From: JBLNBU01 sp050260215
Lineage (GTDB): Bacteria; Pseudomonadota; Alphaproteobacteria; Rhodospirillales; Magnetospirillaceae
Reading direction: 5' to 3'
NCBI GenBank assembly: GCA_050260215.1
Contig: JBLNBU010000018.1
Coordinates: 1-34,730, forward strand
DNA: 34,730 nt
Part shown: in pieces, positions 1 to 7,461 of the stretch
How positions within the stretch are numbered: position 1 is the first letter of the stretch
Layout: the number at the start of each line of letters is the position of its first letter
The notes under the pieces: generated by a model
Databases searched by the model: none
What the model was told of the DNA's origin: nothing
What the model saw: only the letters and a program-made list of their open reading frames with translations
Position numbers and translations under genes: made by a program

Positions 1-1511
1 ACCTGGCCGGCGTCCAGGCCCCCGGCCTGACCCTGGCCGGCGCCACCATTCCCGGCCTGCCCTTCCACGTCATCGGCCACAACGGCCGCATTGCCTGGGG
101 CATGACCGCCACCCACGCCGACACCATCGACCTGTTCGTCGAGCGCACCATCGGCGACGACGCCTACCAGGCGCCCAAGGGCCCGCAGGCCTTCCAGCGG
201 CGCCAGGAGGTCATCAAGGTCAAGGGTGGCGCCGACGTCACCCTGACCGTGCGCGAGACCCGGCACGGGCCGGTGATCTCCGACGTGCTGCCGCGTGCCG
301 CCCTGCCCGGTGGCGAGGTGATCGCCTTTTCCGCCGCGTTCCTGGCCGCCGACGACCTGACCGCCCAGGCGTTCTTCCGCCTCAACCGCGCCGGCGACTG
401 GAAGGGCTTCGTCGCCGCGCTCAAGGATTTCCACAGCCCGGTGCAGAACCTGGCCTATGCCGACGCCACCGGCGCCATCGGCTTCTATACCGCCGGCCGG
501 GTGCCGATCCGGCGGTCCGGACTGGGCGCCGTTCCCGCTCCGGGCTGGACCGGCGAGGCCGACTGGACCGGCTGGGTACCGTTTGCCAAGATGCCCCAGC
601 TGCTCAATCCCCGCTCGGGCCGGATCGTCAACGCCAACAACAAGGTGGTCGGCGACGACTATCCCTATCTGCTGGCCGCCGACTGGCCCGACGGCTACCG
701 CGCCGCACGCATCGGCGAGTTGTTGAAGGACCGCAAGGACCTGACCGTCGAGGACATGGCCTTGATGCAGACCGACGCCGTCTCGCGCGAGGCGCTCGAG
801 CTGAAGGAGCTGCTGACCGGGGTCGAGCCGCAGACCGACCGCCAGCGCCGGGCCATGGCCATGATCACCGCCTGGGACGGCACCGCCGCGGCCGACCGGC
901 CCGAGCCGCTGCTGTTCGCCGCCTGGACCAGCCACCTGAACCGCGCCATCTTCTCCGACGAGCTGCGCGAGGCCTTCCCCCTGATGGAACCGGTGCGCGC
1001 CAGCGTGCTGATCGGCGCCCTGACCCGGTCGCGGCATTGGTGCGACGACGTCTCGACCCCCGAGGCCGAAGGCTGCGACGACATGGTGCTGCGCAGCCTG
1101 GACGCCGCCCTGGCCGAGTTGTCCAAGGCCTGGGGCGACGACATGGCCAAGTGGCGGTGGGGCCAGGCCCACCAGGCCACCTTCGACAGCCCCGTGCTGG
1201 GCAAGGTGCCCGGGCTTGCCCGCATCGCCAACCTCAGCGTTCCGGCGCCGGGCGACGACTTCACCGTCTCGCGCGGCAGCTGGCTGGCCGACGGCCAGGG
1301 CCACTTCCCCAATCCACACGGCCCCGGCCTGCGCGCCGTCTTCGACCTGGCGGACCTGAGCCACAGCCGCTTCATCCTGGCCACCGGCCAATCCGGCAAC
1401 CCGTTGTCGCGGCACTACGGCGACATGATGAAGGACTGGGCCGCCAACCGGGGCGTCACCATCGTCCCCCATGGCGGCATCGCCCTGATGACCATGGAGC
1501 CGGTGAAATGA
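1..1511 (+). CDS. Penicillin acylase family protein, C-terminal part (5' end outside window)
   Basis: This is the 3' part of an Ntn-hydrolase of the penicillin amidase (peptidase S45) family, which hydrolyses amide bonds of acylated substrates such as beta-lactams or acyl-homoserine lactones, normally in the periplasm. The reading frame is open from base 3 and gives 502 residues up to TGA. The start of the visible part reads GLPFHVIGHNGRIAWGMTAT, typical of the beta chain shortly after the nucleophilic Ser, which must lie upstream of the window. Later conserved parts include a VNANNK-type segment (bases 629-646) and the C-terminal GQSGNPLSRHYGDMM motif (bases 1387-1431). The stop overlaps the start of the next gene (ATGA), so the two are probably co-transcribed. 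The true substrate cannot be told from sequence; an acyl-homoserine lactone acylase is an alternative within the family. Confidence 0.9.
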   Translation, partial: LAGVQAPGLTLAGATIPGLPFHVIGHNGRIAWGMTATHADTIDLFVERTIGDDAYQAPKGPQAFQRRQEVIKVKGGADVTLTVRETRHGPVISDVLPRAALPGGEVIAFSAAFLAADDLTAQAFFRLNRAGDWKGFVAALKDFHSPVQNLAYADATGAIGFYTAGRVPIRRSGLGAVPAPGWTGEADWTGWVPFAKMPQLLNPRSGRIVNANNKVVGDDYPYLLAADWPDGYRAARIGELLKDRKDLTVEDMALMQTDAVSREALELKELLTGVEPQTDRQRRAMAMITAWDGTAAADRPEPLLFAAWTSHLNRAIFSDELREAFPLMEPVRASVLIGALTRSRHWCDDVSTPEAEGCDDMVLRSLDAALAELSKAWGDDMAKWRWGQAHQATFDSPVLGKVPGLARIANLSVPAPGDDFTVSRGSWLADGQGHFPNPHGPGLRAVFDLADLSHSRFILATGQSGNPLSRHYGDMMKDWAANRGVTIVPHGGIALMTMEPVK

Positions 1512-2740
1512 CGGTCACGGCCGCGGACGTTCGCGTTGCGGCCACCGCCATCGCCGGACAGGTGGTCCGCACCCCCCTGGTCGCCGCCCCGTCCCTGTCC
1601 GCCCTTTTGGGGGTCGAGCTGTCGTTCAAGCTCGAGAACTTGCAGGTGTCGGGCTCGTTCAAGGCGCGCGGCGCCCTGCTGCGCCTGCTGGCCTTCGACG
1701 CCGACGAACGCCGCCGCGGCGCCATCGCCGTATCGGCCGGCAACCATGCCCAGGGAGTGGCCTGGCACGCCGGCCGGCTGGGCATTCCCGCCACCATCGT
1801 CATGCCGGGCGCCACCCCCTTCACCAAGGTCCAGCGCACCGAGGCGCTCGGCGCCCGCGTGGTGCTGGAAGGCGACAACCTGTCCGAGGCCGAGATCCAC
1901 GCCAAGACGCTGGCCGCCCGCGACGGCCTGGTGCTGGTCCACCCCTACGACGACGAACGCATCGTCGCCGGCCAGGGCACCGTCGGCCTGGAAATGCTGG
2001 AAGACCGCCCCGACCTCGACACCCTGGTGGTGCCGGTGGGCGGCGGCGGCCTCATCGCCGGCATCGCCATCGCGGCGCGCGACGCCAAGCCCGGCATCCG
2101 CATCGTCGGCGTGCAGGCCTCGGGCTGCTGCCCCATGGCCCGCCGCCAGCCCCAGGCCGCCCCGGCCGCCGGCGGGTCGCTGCACACCCTGGCCGAAGGC
2201 ATCGCGGTCAAGCGCCCGGGCACCCTGACCCGCCCGCTGGTGGAGTCGCTGGTCGACGACGTGGTCACTGTTGCCGAGGGCCAGATCGAGAAGGCCGTCG
2301 AACTGCTTGTCGAGCACGAGAAGATCGTCGCCGAAGGCGCCGGCGCCGCCGCCCTGGCCGCCGTGCTGGCCGATCCCCCGGCCTTCGCCGGCGGACCCGT
2401 GGGCGTGGTGGTGTCGGGCGGCAACATCGACAACCGCCTGCTGGCCTCGATCCTGATGCGCGGGCTGGTGCGCGCCGGCCGGTTGGCCCGCCTGCGCATC
2501 GAGATCTCGGACGCGCCCGGCACCCTGGCCAAGGTCGCCAGCCTGATCGGCGCCAACGGCGGCAACATCCTCGAAGTCTATCACCAGCGCCTGTTCCAGG
2601 ACGTGCCGGTCAAGTCGGCCGAACTGGACGCGGTGGTCGAGGCCACCGACACCGGCCACGTCAAGGCCATGGTCGACGCCCTGCAGGCCGCGGGCTATCC
2701 GACGCGGCTGCTGGGCACCTATGCCAAGGCGTGGGAGTAA
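1508..2740 (+). CDS. ilvA: Threonine ammonia-lyase (threonine dehydratase) with C-terminal ACT domain
   Basis: This 410-residue PLP enzyme deaminates threonine to 2-oxobutanoate, the entry step to isoleucine. I chose the ATG at 1508 because it overlaps the upstream TGA and because the fold II sequence begins there. The PLP lysine is K52 in SGSFKARGA, the SAGNHAQG substrate loop follows, and the glycine-rich phosphate loop VGGGGL lies near residue 178. An ACT domain starts near residue 327 (LRIEISDAPGTLAKV), so the length fits the short, ACT-containing TdcB/IlvA form and not the 510-residue E. coli IlvA. One segment (GCCPMARRQPQAAPAAGG, bases 2131-2184) departs from the usual YPSM-type sequence at this place, but the frame is intact. 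Serine dehydratase activity is also possible. Confidence 0.92.
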   Translation: MTVTAADVRVAATAIAGQVVRTPLVAAPSLSALLGVELSFKLENLQVSGSFKARGALLRLLAFDADERRRGAIAVSAGNHAQGVAWHAGRLGIPATIVMPGATPFTKVQRTEALGARVVLEGDNLSEAEIHAKTLAARDGLVLVHPYDDERIVAGQGTVGLEMLEDRPDLDTLVVPVGGGGLIAGIAIAARDAKPGIRIVGVQASGCCPMARRQPQAAPAAGGSLHTLAEGIAVKRPGTLTRPLVESLVDDVVTVAEGQIEKAVELLVEHEKIVAEGAGAAALAAVLADPPAFAGGPVGVVVSGGNIDNRLLASILMRGLVRAGRLARLRIEISDAPGTLAKVASLIGANGGNILEVYHQRLFQDVPVKSAELDAVVEATDTGHVKAMVDALQAAGYPTRLLGTYAKAWE

Positions 2741-2743
2741 GGC

Positions 2744-3232
2744 CTATTCCGGGACCTTGGGCAGGTCCATGTAGGCGCCGCGGAAATAGACCAGCGGGCT
2801 GCCGCCTTCCTGGTGCCTCATGCGCTCGACCCGGCCGATGAAGATCAGGTGGTCGCCGCCGTCCTGGGTGCCGACCAGGCTGCATTCCAGATTGGCCAGG
2901 CAATCCTTCAGGATCGGCACGCCGCTGTCCCAGGTGTCGAAGGCCAAGCCGGCCCATTTATCTGCCGAGCGGCCGGCGAAGCGGATCGACAGGTCGCGCT
3001 GGCGTTCCGACAGCACGTTGACGGCGAAATGGCCGAAGCCGCGGAAGGCGTCCAGGGTCGAGGTCTGCAGGCCCAGGCAGAACAGCACCAGCGGCGGATC
3101 CAGCGACAAGGACGAGAATGCGCTAACCGTCACTCCCACCGGCTGGCGGGCGCCATCCAGGGCGGTGACCACGGTCACCCCGGTGGCGAAGCAGCCAAGG
3201 GCCTTGCGGAAGGAACGGTCGTCGACGGACAT
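2744..3232 (-). CDS. Flavin reductase family protein (FMN-binding split barrel)
   Basis: This 162-residue protein belongs to the flavin reductase-like family, whose members reduce FMN or FAD with NAD(P)H and pass the reduced flavin to a partner monooxygenase. The family pattern is clear: FRKALGCFATGVTVVTA at residues 8-24, the VTVSAFSSLSLDPPLVLF flavin-binding stretch at about residues 34-51, FAVNVLSERQ, and the C-terminal PLVYFRGAY motif. The gene converges on the threonine ammonia-lyase gene with 3 bases between stops. No oxygenase partner is present nearby, so its physiological role (partnered reductase or general flavin reductase) is open. Confidence 0.88.
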   Translation of the reverse strand: MSVDDRSFRKALGCFATGVTVVTALDGARQPVGVTVSAFSSLSLDPPLVLFCLGLQTSTLDAFRGFGHFAVNVLSERQRDLSIRFAGRSADKWAGLAFDTWDSGVPILKDCLANLECSLVGTQDGGDHLIFIGRVERMRHQEGGSPLVYFRGAYMDLPKVPE

Positions 3233-3357
3233 GCGGGGCTTCTCTGCCTTGAAGGTGAAGCCCTAAGATTACTGTCCAGGCCAGGGCCAGGTCAAATGAC
3301 GGTTGCGCATGCTTGCGGGCAAGCTGCCGTGCACAACAATTTTGAGCGACAACGCAG

Positions 3358-3387
3358 TTGACTCGCGACAGGGGCCGCGAATTATAG
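3358..3387 (+). promoter_or_regulatory. Candidate sigma-70 promoter upstream of motA
   Basis: TTGACT at 3358-3363 is followed after 17 bases by ATTATA at 3381-3386 (TTATAG one base later also fits). It lies about 60 bases upstream of the motA start in an otherwise gene-free 215-base region, and the A/T-rich -10 stands out in GC-rich surroundings. It was recognised only by eye; a sigma-28 flagellar promoter was not seen. Confidence 0.5.
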
Positions 3388-3447
3388 CATCCTCCGGATC
3401 GAGTGGATGATCCCCCGCCGGTGGGGGGAACCAGTCAGGGGAAGTGG

Positions 3448-4308
3448 ATGTTCGCTATCATCGGCATTGCCGTGACGATCGTGAGCGTCATCGGCGGCTA
3501 TGCGGCCAACGGTGGCCACCTCGGCGTCCTTTGGCAGCCGTTCGAGTTCGTCATCATCCTGGGCGCCGCGATCGGTTCACTGCTTCTGGGCAACCCCAAG
3601 TCGACGATCTTGGGCATCGGCAAGAACTTCTCGATGATCTTCAAGGGAGCTCACCACAACAAGGCGAGCTACGTCGAGTTGCTCTCGATGCTCTATTCGG
3701 TGTTCAAGCTGGCCAAGACCAAGGGCGACCTGGCCCTTGAAAGCCACGTGGAAAAACCCGACGAAAGCCCCTTGTTCCAGAAGTTCCCCAAGTTCAGCGG
3801 CGACCACCACACCCGCACCTTCCTGTGCGACTACCTGCGCCTGTTGACGCTGGGCACCAGCAACGCCCACGAGTTGGAAGCCATCATCGACGGCGAGATC
3901 GAGGCGCACCACAAGCACTACCACGAGATCGCGCACGCGGTGAACCTGATGGCCGACGCCATGCCGGCGCTGGGCATCGTCGCCGCGGTGCTGGGCGTCA
4001 TCCACACCATGGGCTCGATCACCGAGCCGCCGGAAGTGCTGGGCCACCTGATCGGCGCGGCGCTGGTCGGCACCTTTTCGGGCGTGCTGATGTCGTATGC
4101 GTTCTTCGCACCGTTCGCGCGCAACATGCAGATGTGCTTCGACATGGACCACAACTACTTCCTGGCCATGAAATCGGGGCTGCTGGCCCACATGCAGGGC
4201 TATGCGCCGCAGGTGTCCATCGAGTTCGCGCGCAAGGTCCTCCCCGACGAGATCCGCCCGACCTTCCAGGAACTGGAAGAGACGGTCACCAATCTGCCGC
4301 CCGACTGA
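3448..4308 (+). CDS. motA: Flagellar motor stator protein MotA
   Basis: MotA forms the proton channel of the flagellar stator with MotB in the inner membrane and turns the rotor through its cytoplasmic loop. I placed the start at 3448 (MFAIIGIAV) because AGGGGAAG lies just upstream and this is the usual MotA N-terminus; a start at 3403 would add 15 unlikely residues. The 286-residue product has four expected membrane segments (about 1-20, 30-48, 169-189, 200-222), the large cytoplasmic loop between segments two and three with R131 and E142, and the PALGIVAAVLGVIHT motif with P173. P173 and P222 match the two key prolines known in E. coli MotA. motB follows after 22 bases, so the pair is one operon. 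Confidence 0.95.
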   Translation: MFAIIGIAVTIVSVIGGYAANGGHLGVLWQPFEFVIILGAAIGSLLLGNPKSTILGIGKNFSMIFKGAHHNKASYVELLSMLYSVFKLAKTKGDLALESHVEKPDESPLFQKFPKFSGDHHTRTFLCDYLRLLTLGTSNAHELEAIIDGEIEAHHKHYHEIAHAVNLMADAMPALGIVAAVLGVIHTMGSITEPPEVLGHLIGAALVGTFSGVLMSYAFFAPFARNMQMCFDMDHNYFLAMKSGLLAHMQGYAPQVSIEFARKVLPDEIRPTFQELEETVTNLPPD

Positions 4309-4330
4309 TACGCGGCTTTAGCGCACGCCG

Positions 4331-5332
4331 ATGGCCGACCAGAGCATCATCATCAAGCGGGTCAAGAAGGTTGCCGGCGGCCACCATGGCGGCGCCTGGA
4401 AGGTGGCCTATGCCGACTTCGTGACGGCGATGATGGCATTCTTCCTGCTGTTGTGGCTGCTCAACGCGGTCACCGAGGAACAGCTGACCGGCATCTCCAA
4501 CTATTTCGCCCCCAACATGGCGTCGAAAAGCGCCTCGGGGGCCGGCGGCATGCTGGGCGGCCAGGTCATCGGCCAGGGTGCCCAGCAGTCCAACACCTCG
4601 TCGCCGTCCTTGATGCAGCACCTGCCCCCCTCCTCCATCGGTCCCGGCGGCGAAGACCTCACCGGCGGCGAGCAGGAGACCAACAAGGACAAGGAGGGCA
4701 TGACCGAGCAGGACTTCAAGAAGGCCATGGCCGAACGCGAACAGCAGAAGTTCGACAAGGCCAAGGAGGTCCTGCAGCAGGCGGTCAAGGGCATCCCCGA
4801 ACTGCAGAAGTTCCAGGGCAGCATGCTGGTCGACAACACCCAGGAAGGCCTGCGGGTGCAGATCACCGACCAGGAAGGCCTGGCCATGTTCCCGTCGGGG
4901 TCGAGCGCCATGTTCGGCCACACCCGGGCGCTGCTGGAACTGGTCGGCCGGGTGATCAACCAGCTGCCCAACAAGATCTCGATTTCCGGCCACACCGACG
5001 CCATCCCGTTCAAGGACCCGTCTGGCTACACCAACTGGGAACTGTCGGCCGACCGCGCGCTGGCCAGCCGCCGCGCCCTGCTTGCCGCCGGCGTCCCCGA
5101 GAACCGCGTCGACCGCGTGGTCGGCCGCGCCTCGCAGGAGCCGCTGGACACCGCCGATCCCAAGGCGCCGCGCAACCGCCGCATCAGCATCATCTTGCTG
5201 CGCGAGAACGACCTGACGCCGACACCGGCCGGCGATCCGGCCGCCGGCATACCCCCCGCCCCGGCGGCGGGCCCGGCCGCGGCGCCCAAGCCCAATCCAG
5301 CCGCCTCGCCGTTGCCGCCGAAGAGCAAGTAG
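4331..5332 (+). CDS. motB: Flagellar motor stator protein MotB
   Basis: MotB anchors the stator to peptidoglycan and carries the proton-binding aspartate. The 333-residue protein starts with a basic cytoplasmic tail, then one membrane helix (about residues 27-47) containing D29 in AYADFVTAMMAFFLLLWLLN, the expected proton-accepting residue. A flexible Gly/Ser-rich plug and linker region follows, then an OmpA/MotB peptidoglycan-binding domain (about residues 170-290) with ISGHTDAIPF and the NRRISIILL end. A Pro/Ala-rich tail of about 35 residues closes the protein. The Shine-Dalgarno signal is weak, which suggests translational coupling to motA. The HGGAWKVAYADF start is typical of alphaproteobacterial MotB. 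Confidence 0.95.
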   Translation: MADQSIIIKRVKKVAGGHHGGAWKVAYADFVTAMMAFFLLLWLLNAVTEEQLTGISNYFAPNMASKSASGAGGMLGGQVIGQGAQQSNTSSPSLMQHLPPSSIGPGGEDLTGGEQETNKDKEGMTEQDFKKAMAEREQQKFDKAKEVLQQAVKGIPELQKFQGSMLVDNTQEGLRVQITDQEGLAMFPSGSSAMFGHTRALLELVGRVINQLPNKISISGHTDAIPFKDPSGYTNWELSADRALASRRALLAAGVPENRVDRVVGRASQEPLDTADPKAPRNRRISIILLRENDLTPTPAGDPAAGIPPAPAAGPAAAPKPNPAASPLPPKSK

Positions 5333-5370
5333 CCGGCGGGATGCTGCGGCCCCAAATGCCCATTCATTTC

Positions 5371-5430
5371 CGTCATTGCCGGGCTTGACCCGGCAATCCA
5401 TGGACCCTCGGGTCAAGCCCGAGGGTGACG
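5371..5430. repeat. Dispersed double-hairpin repeat, copy 1
   Basis: This 60-base element is bounded by CGTCA and TGACG. It holds two perfect hairpins: TTGCCGGG/CCCGGCAA with loop CTTGA (5376-5396) and ACCCTCGGG/CCCGAGGGT with loop TCAAG (5404-5426). The loops are reverse complements of each other and CATGGA lies between the hairpins. A related copy is at 23412-23472. It ends 13 bases before the RDD gene start, so it sits in that gene's 5' leader. Elements of this look are common in alphaproteobacterial intergenic DNA; that is recollection, not a search result. Confidence 0.85.
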
Positions 5431-5443
5431 AGAGAACAAAGCC

Positions 5444-5965
5444 ATGCCCCAACCCACCGACGTCGCCATACTGCCGCCCACCCCCGACTGGGCCGATCCG
5501 TGGGGCCACCCCGAGTACTATGCCGGCATCACGGTGCGGCGCATCCTCGCCTATGCCCTCGACGGGGCCATCGTCCTGGTGCTGGCCGGCATCGTCTGGA
5601 TCGCCTTCGGCATCCTGGGCGTGCTGTCCTTCGGCGTGCTGCTGCCGCTCCATGCGCTGGCGGTGGCGCTGGTGCCGTTCCTCTATCACTCCCTGCTGAT
5701 CTCCGGGCCCAATTCGGCCACGCTGGGCATGCGCGCCATCGGCATACGGGTGGTGTCGATCGATCCCGCCGCGGTTGGGGATGGACGGCCGACCTTGATC
5801 CAGGCCATGATCCAGACGGTATCGTTCTATGGCTCGCTTGCGCTTACCGGATCGCTGGTGCTGGTGGTGGCCCTGTTCAACCCCCGGCGCCGCACCCTTC
5901 ACGATCTGCTGGCGGGCACCGTGGTGGTTAACGACATCGGGCGGTGGCGCCATCAGGCGGATTAG
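5444..5965 (+). CDS. RDD family membrane protein
   Basis: This 173-residue integral membrane protein belongs to the RDD family, defined by Arg-Asp-Asp-like positions in membrane helices and of mostly unknown function; some members are proposed ion/proton antiporters. The first helix contains RRILAYALDGAIVLVLAGIV (about residues 31-50), with A-Y-A-L-D replacing the classical R-x-x-D pattern. A second hydrophobic stretch follows (about 55-85), then the family-typical SATLGMRAIGIRVV (about 91-104) and a last helix near 125-145 before RRRTLHDLLAGTVVV. ATG at 5444 follows an AGAGAA sequence that abuts the double-hairpin repeat. It is a single gene, not obviously in an operon with motB or bpt. Confidence 0.85.
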   Translation: MPQPTDVAILPPTPDWADPWGHPEYYAGITVRRILAYALDGAIVLVLAGIVWIAFGILGVLSFGVLLPLHALAVALVPFLYHSLLISGPNSATLGMRAIGIRVVSIDPAAVGDGRPTLIQAMIQTVSFYGSLALTGSLVLVVALFNPRRRTLHDLLAGTVVVNDIGRWRHQAD

Positions 5966-6093
5966 GCCGTCCGGGGATGGGCGCCCCCACTCCGGGGGGT
6001 CGGTGGTGACGCCGGAAGCGCGCCACCATATCAGGGGAGACGTGGCGGCGGCCCTGGCGGTGCCGTCCGAAGCCGAGCGCTAGTGGGACACGA

Positions 6094-6831
6094 ATGGATC
6101 ACATCCCCCTCAAACGGCCGCATTTCTTCTTCACCACGGCCCCGTTGCCCTGCCCCTACATCCCGGGGCGGCTCGAGCGCAAGATCGTCACCGAGCTGAA
6201 CGGCCCCGATGCCGAGGTCCTGCACGAGGCGCTGTCGCGCGCCGGCTTTCGCCGCAGCCACTCCATCGCCTACACGCCGGCCTGCCCGGGGTGCAACGCC
6301 TGCATCCCGGTGCGCATCGTGGTCGATGCCTTCGAGCCCGACCGCACCATGCGCAAGATGGCCCGGGCCAATGCCGATTTGAGCGTGGGCACGGTGGCGG
6401 CGCGGGCCACCGCCGAGCAATACCGCCTGTTCTCGCGCTACCAGGAGTCCCGCCATGCCGGCGGCGACATGGCGCTGATGGGGTTTTACGACTACCGATC
6501 CATGGTCGAGGACTCGCCCATCGACACCTTCCTGGTGGAATTCCGACAGCCCGACGGCAACCTGATCGCCGGATGCCTGGCCGACCGCATGACCGACGGC
6601 TTGTCGGCCGTCTACAGCTTCTTCGAGCCGGCGCTGGCGGCGCGCAGCCTGGGCACCTTCGTCGTGCTGTGGCTGGTCGAGGAGGCCAAGCGCCTGGGCC
6701 TGCCCTACGTCTATCTGGGCTACTGGATCGCCGAGAGCCGGAAGATGTCGTACAAGGCGCGTTTCCGGCCGCTGGAAGCCTTCGGACCCAACGGCTGGCG
6801 CGCGCTGGAAGAAGACCAGCAGGAGCGCTGA
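6094..6831 (+). CDS. bpt: Aspartate/glutamate leucyltransferase (bacterial arginyltransferase-like)
   Basis: Bpt transfers leucine from Leu-tRNA to N-terminal Asp or Glu of proteins, marking them for ClpS/ClpAP degradation by the N-end rule. The 245-residue length is normal for the family. The N-terminal ATE domain has the cysteine set C20 (PCPYIPGR), C64, C67 and C70 (CPGCNAC), and the C-terminal acetyltransferase-like half has DTFLVEF, LSAVYSFFEP, LGTFVVLWLVEEAK and YVYLGYWI, followed by KMSYKARFRPLE. These last motifs mark it as an ATE-family transferase. It stands alone between the RDD gene and the TRAP operon; aat and clpS are not in the window. Leucyl specificity is by family assignment. 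Confidence 0.93.
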   Translation: MDHIPLKRPHFFFTTAPLPCPYIPGRLERKIVTELNGPDAEVLHEALSRAGFRRSHSIAYTPACPGCNACIPVRIVVDAFEPDRTMRKMARANADLSVGTVAARATAEQYRLFSRYQESRHAGGDMALMGFYDYRSMVEDSPIDTFLVEFRQPDGNLIAGCLADRMTDGLSAVYSFFEPALAARSLGTFVVLWLVEEAKRLGLPYVYLGYWIAESRKMSYKARFRPLEAFGPNGWRALEEDQQER

Positions 6832-6929
6832 CCAACCGGGGGTCGGCTGGACCCGCCCTGCCGGCTATGCCATAGTACTTCCGGCCCGCTACCAGAGTTG
6901 AAAGCGGCGGCGCGGTCGGGAGGTGGTCC

Positions 6930-7460
6930 TTGAAGGCTCTGCTTGCGCTCAGTTCCGGCATCGATGCGCTCAACGAGCGCGTGGGACGACTGGTTACCTG
7001 GCTGATCCTGGTCATGGTCCTGGTCAGTTCCGGCAACGCCACCGTCCGTTATCTCTTCAGCAACAGCTCAAACGCCTGGCTCGAGGTGCAGTGGTACCTG
7101 TTCTCGGCGGTGTTCCTGCTGTGCGCCGCCTACACCTTGCAGCGCAACGAGCATATCCGCATCGACGTCATTGCCGGCAAGCTGTCGCGCCGAGCCCAGT
7201 TGTGGATCGACGTCTTCGGCACCCTGGTCTTCCTGTTCCCCATGGCGGTGCTGATCATGGTGCTGTCCTGGCCCATGTTCATGGATTCGCTGACCCACCA
7301 CGAGATGTCGAGCGACGCCGGCGGCCTGATCCGCTGGCCGGCCCGGGCGTTGATCCCGGCGGGGTTCTTCCTGCTGATCCTCCAGGGCGTGTCCGAGTTG
7401 ATCAAGAAGGTGGCCATCCTGGCCGGCGTCTTGCCCGACACCGCCGAGGGAGGGCACTGA
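6930..7460 (+). CDS. dctQ: TRAP transporter small permease subunit (DctQ/TakQ type)
   Basis: This 176-residue inner-membrane protein is the small subunit of a tripartite ATP-independent periplasmic transporter, which pairs with DctM and takes substrate from a periplasmic binding protein. Four hydrophobic segments are visible (about 20-42, 52-70, 91-113, 138-156), and the first loop has the usual NATVRYLF motif; QRNEHIRIDVIAGKLS is the family's cytoplasmic loop. The start is a TTG at 6930 placed about 6 bases after a good GGGAGGTG ribosome site; no ATG fits as well. dctM begins one base after the stop, so the two are translationally coupled. The matching binding protein gene is downstream on the other strand. 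Confidence 0.92.
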   Translation: MKALLALSSGIDALNERVGRLVTWLILVMVLVSSGNATVRYLFSNSSNAWLEVQWYLFSAVFLLCAAYTLQRNEHIRIDVIAGKLSRRAQLWIDVFGTLVFLFPMAVLIMVLSWPMFMDSLTHHEMSSDAGGLIRWPARALIPAGFFLLILQGVSELIKKVAILAGVLPDTAEGGH

Positions 7461-7461
7461 A

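Noticed and set aside
3233..3447. Possible small gene or RNA between the flavin reductase and motA
   Set aside because: No open frame with a ribosome site; the short inverted repeat GCTTGC/GCAAGC-like near 3310 is too weak. The candidate promoter explains the region.
4286..5953. A 555-codon open frame opposite motB and the RDD gene
   Set aside because: It spans two real genes and the double-hairpin repeat, and its translation is repetitive. Such continuous antisense frames are common at this GC content.
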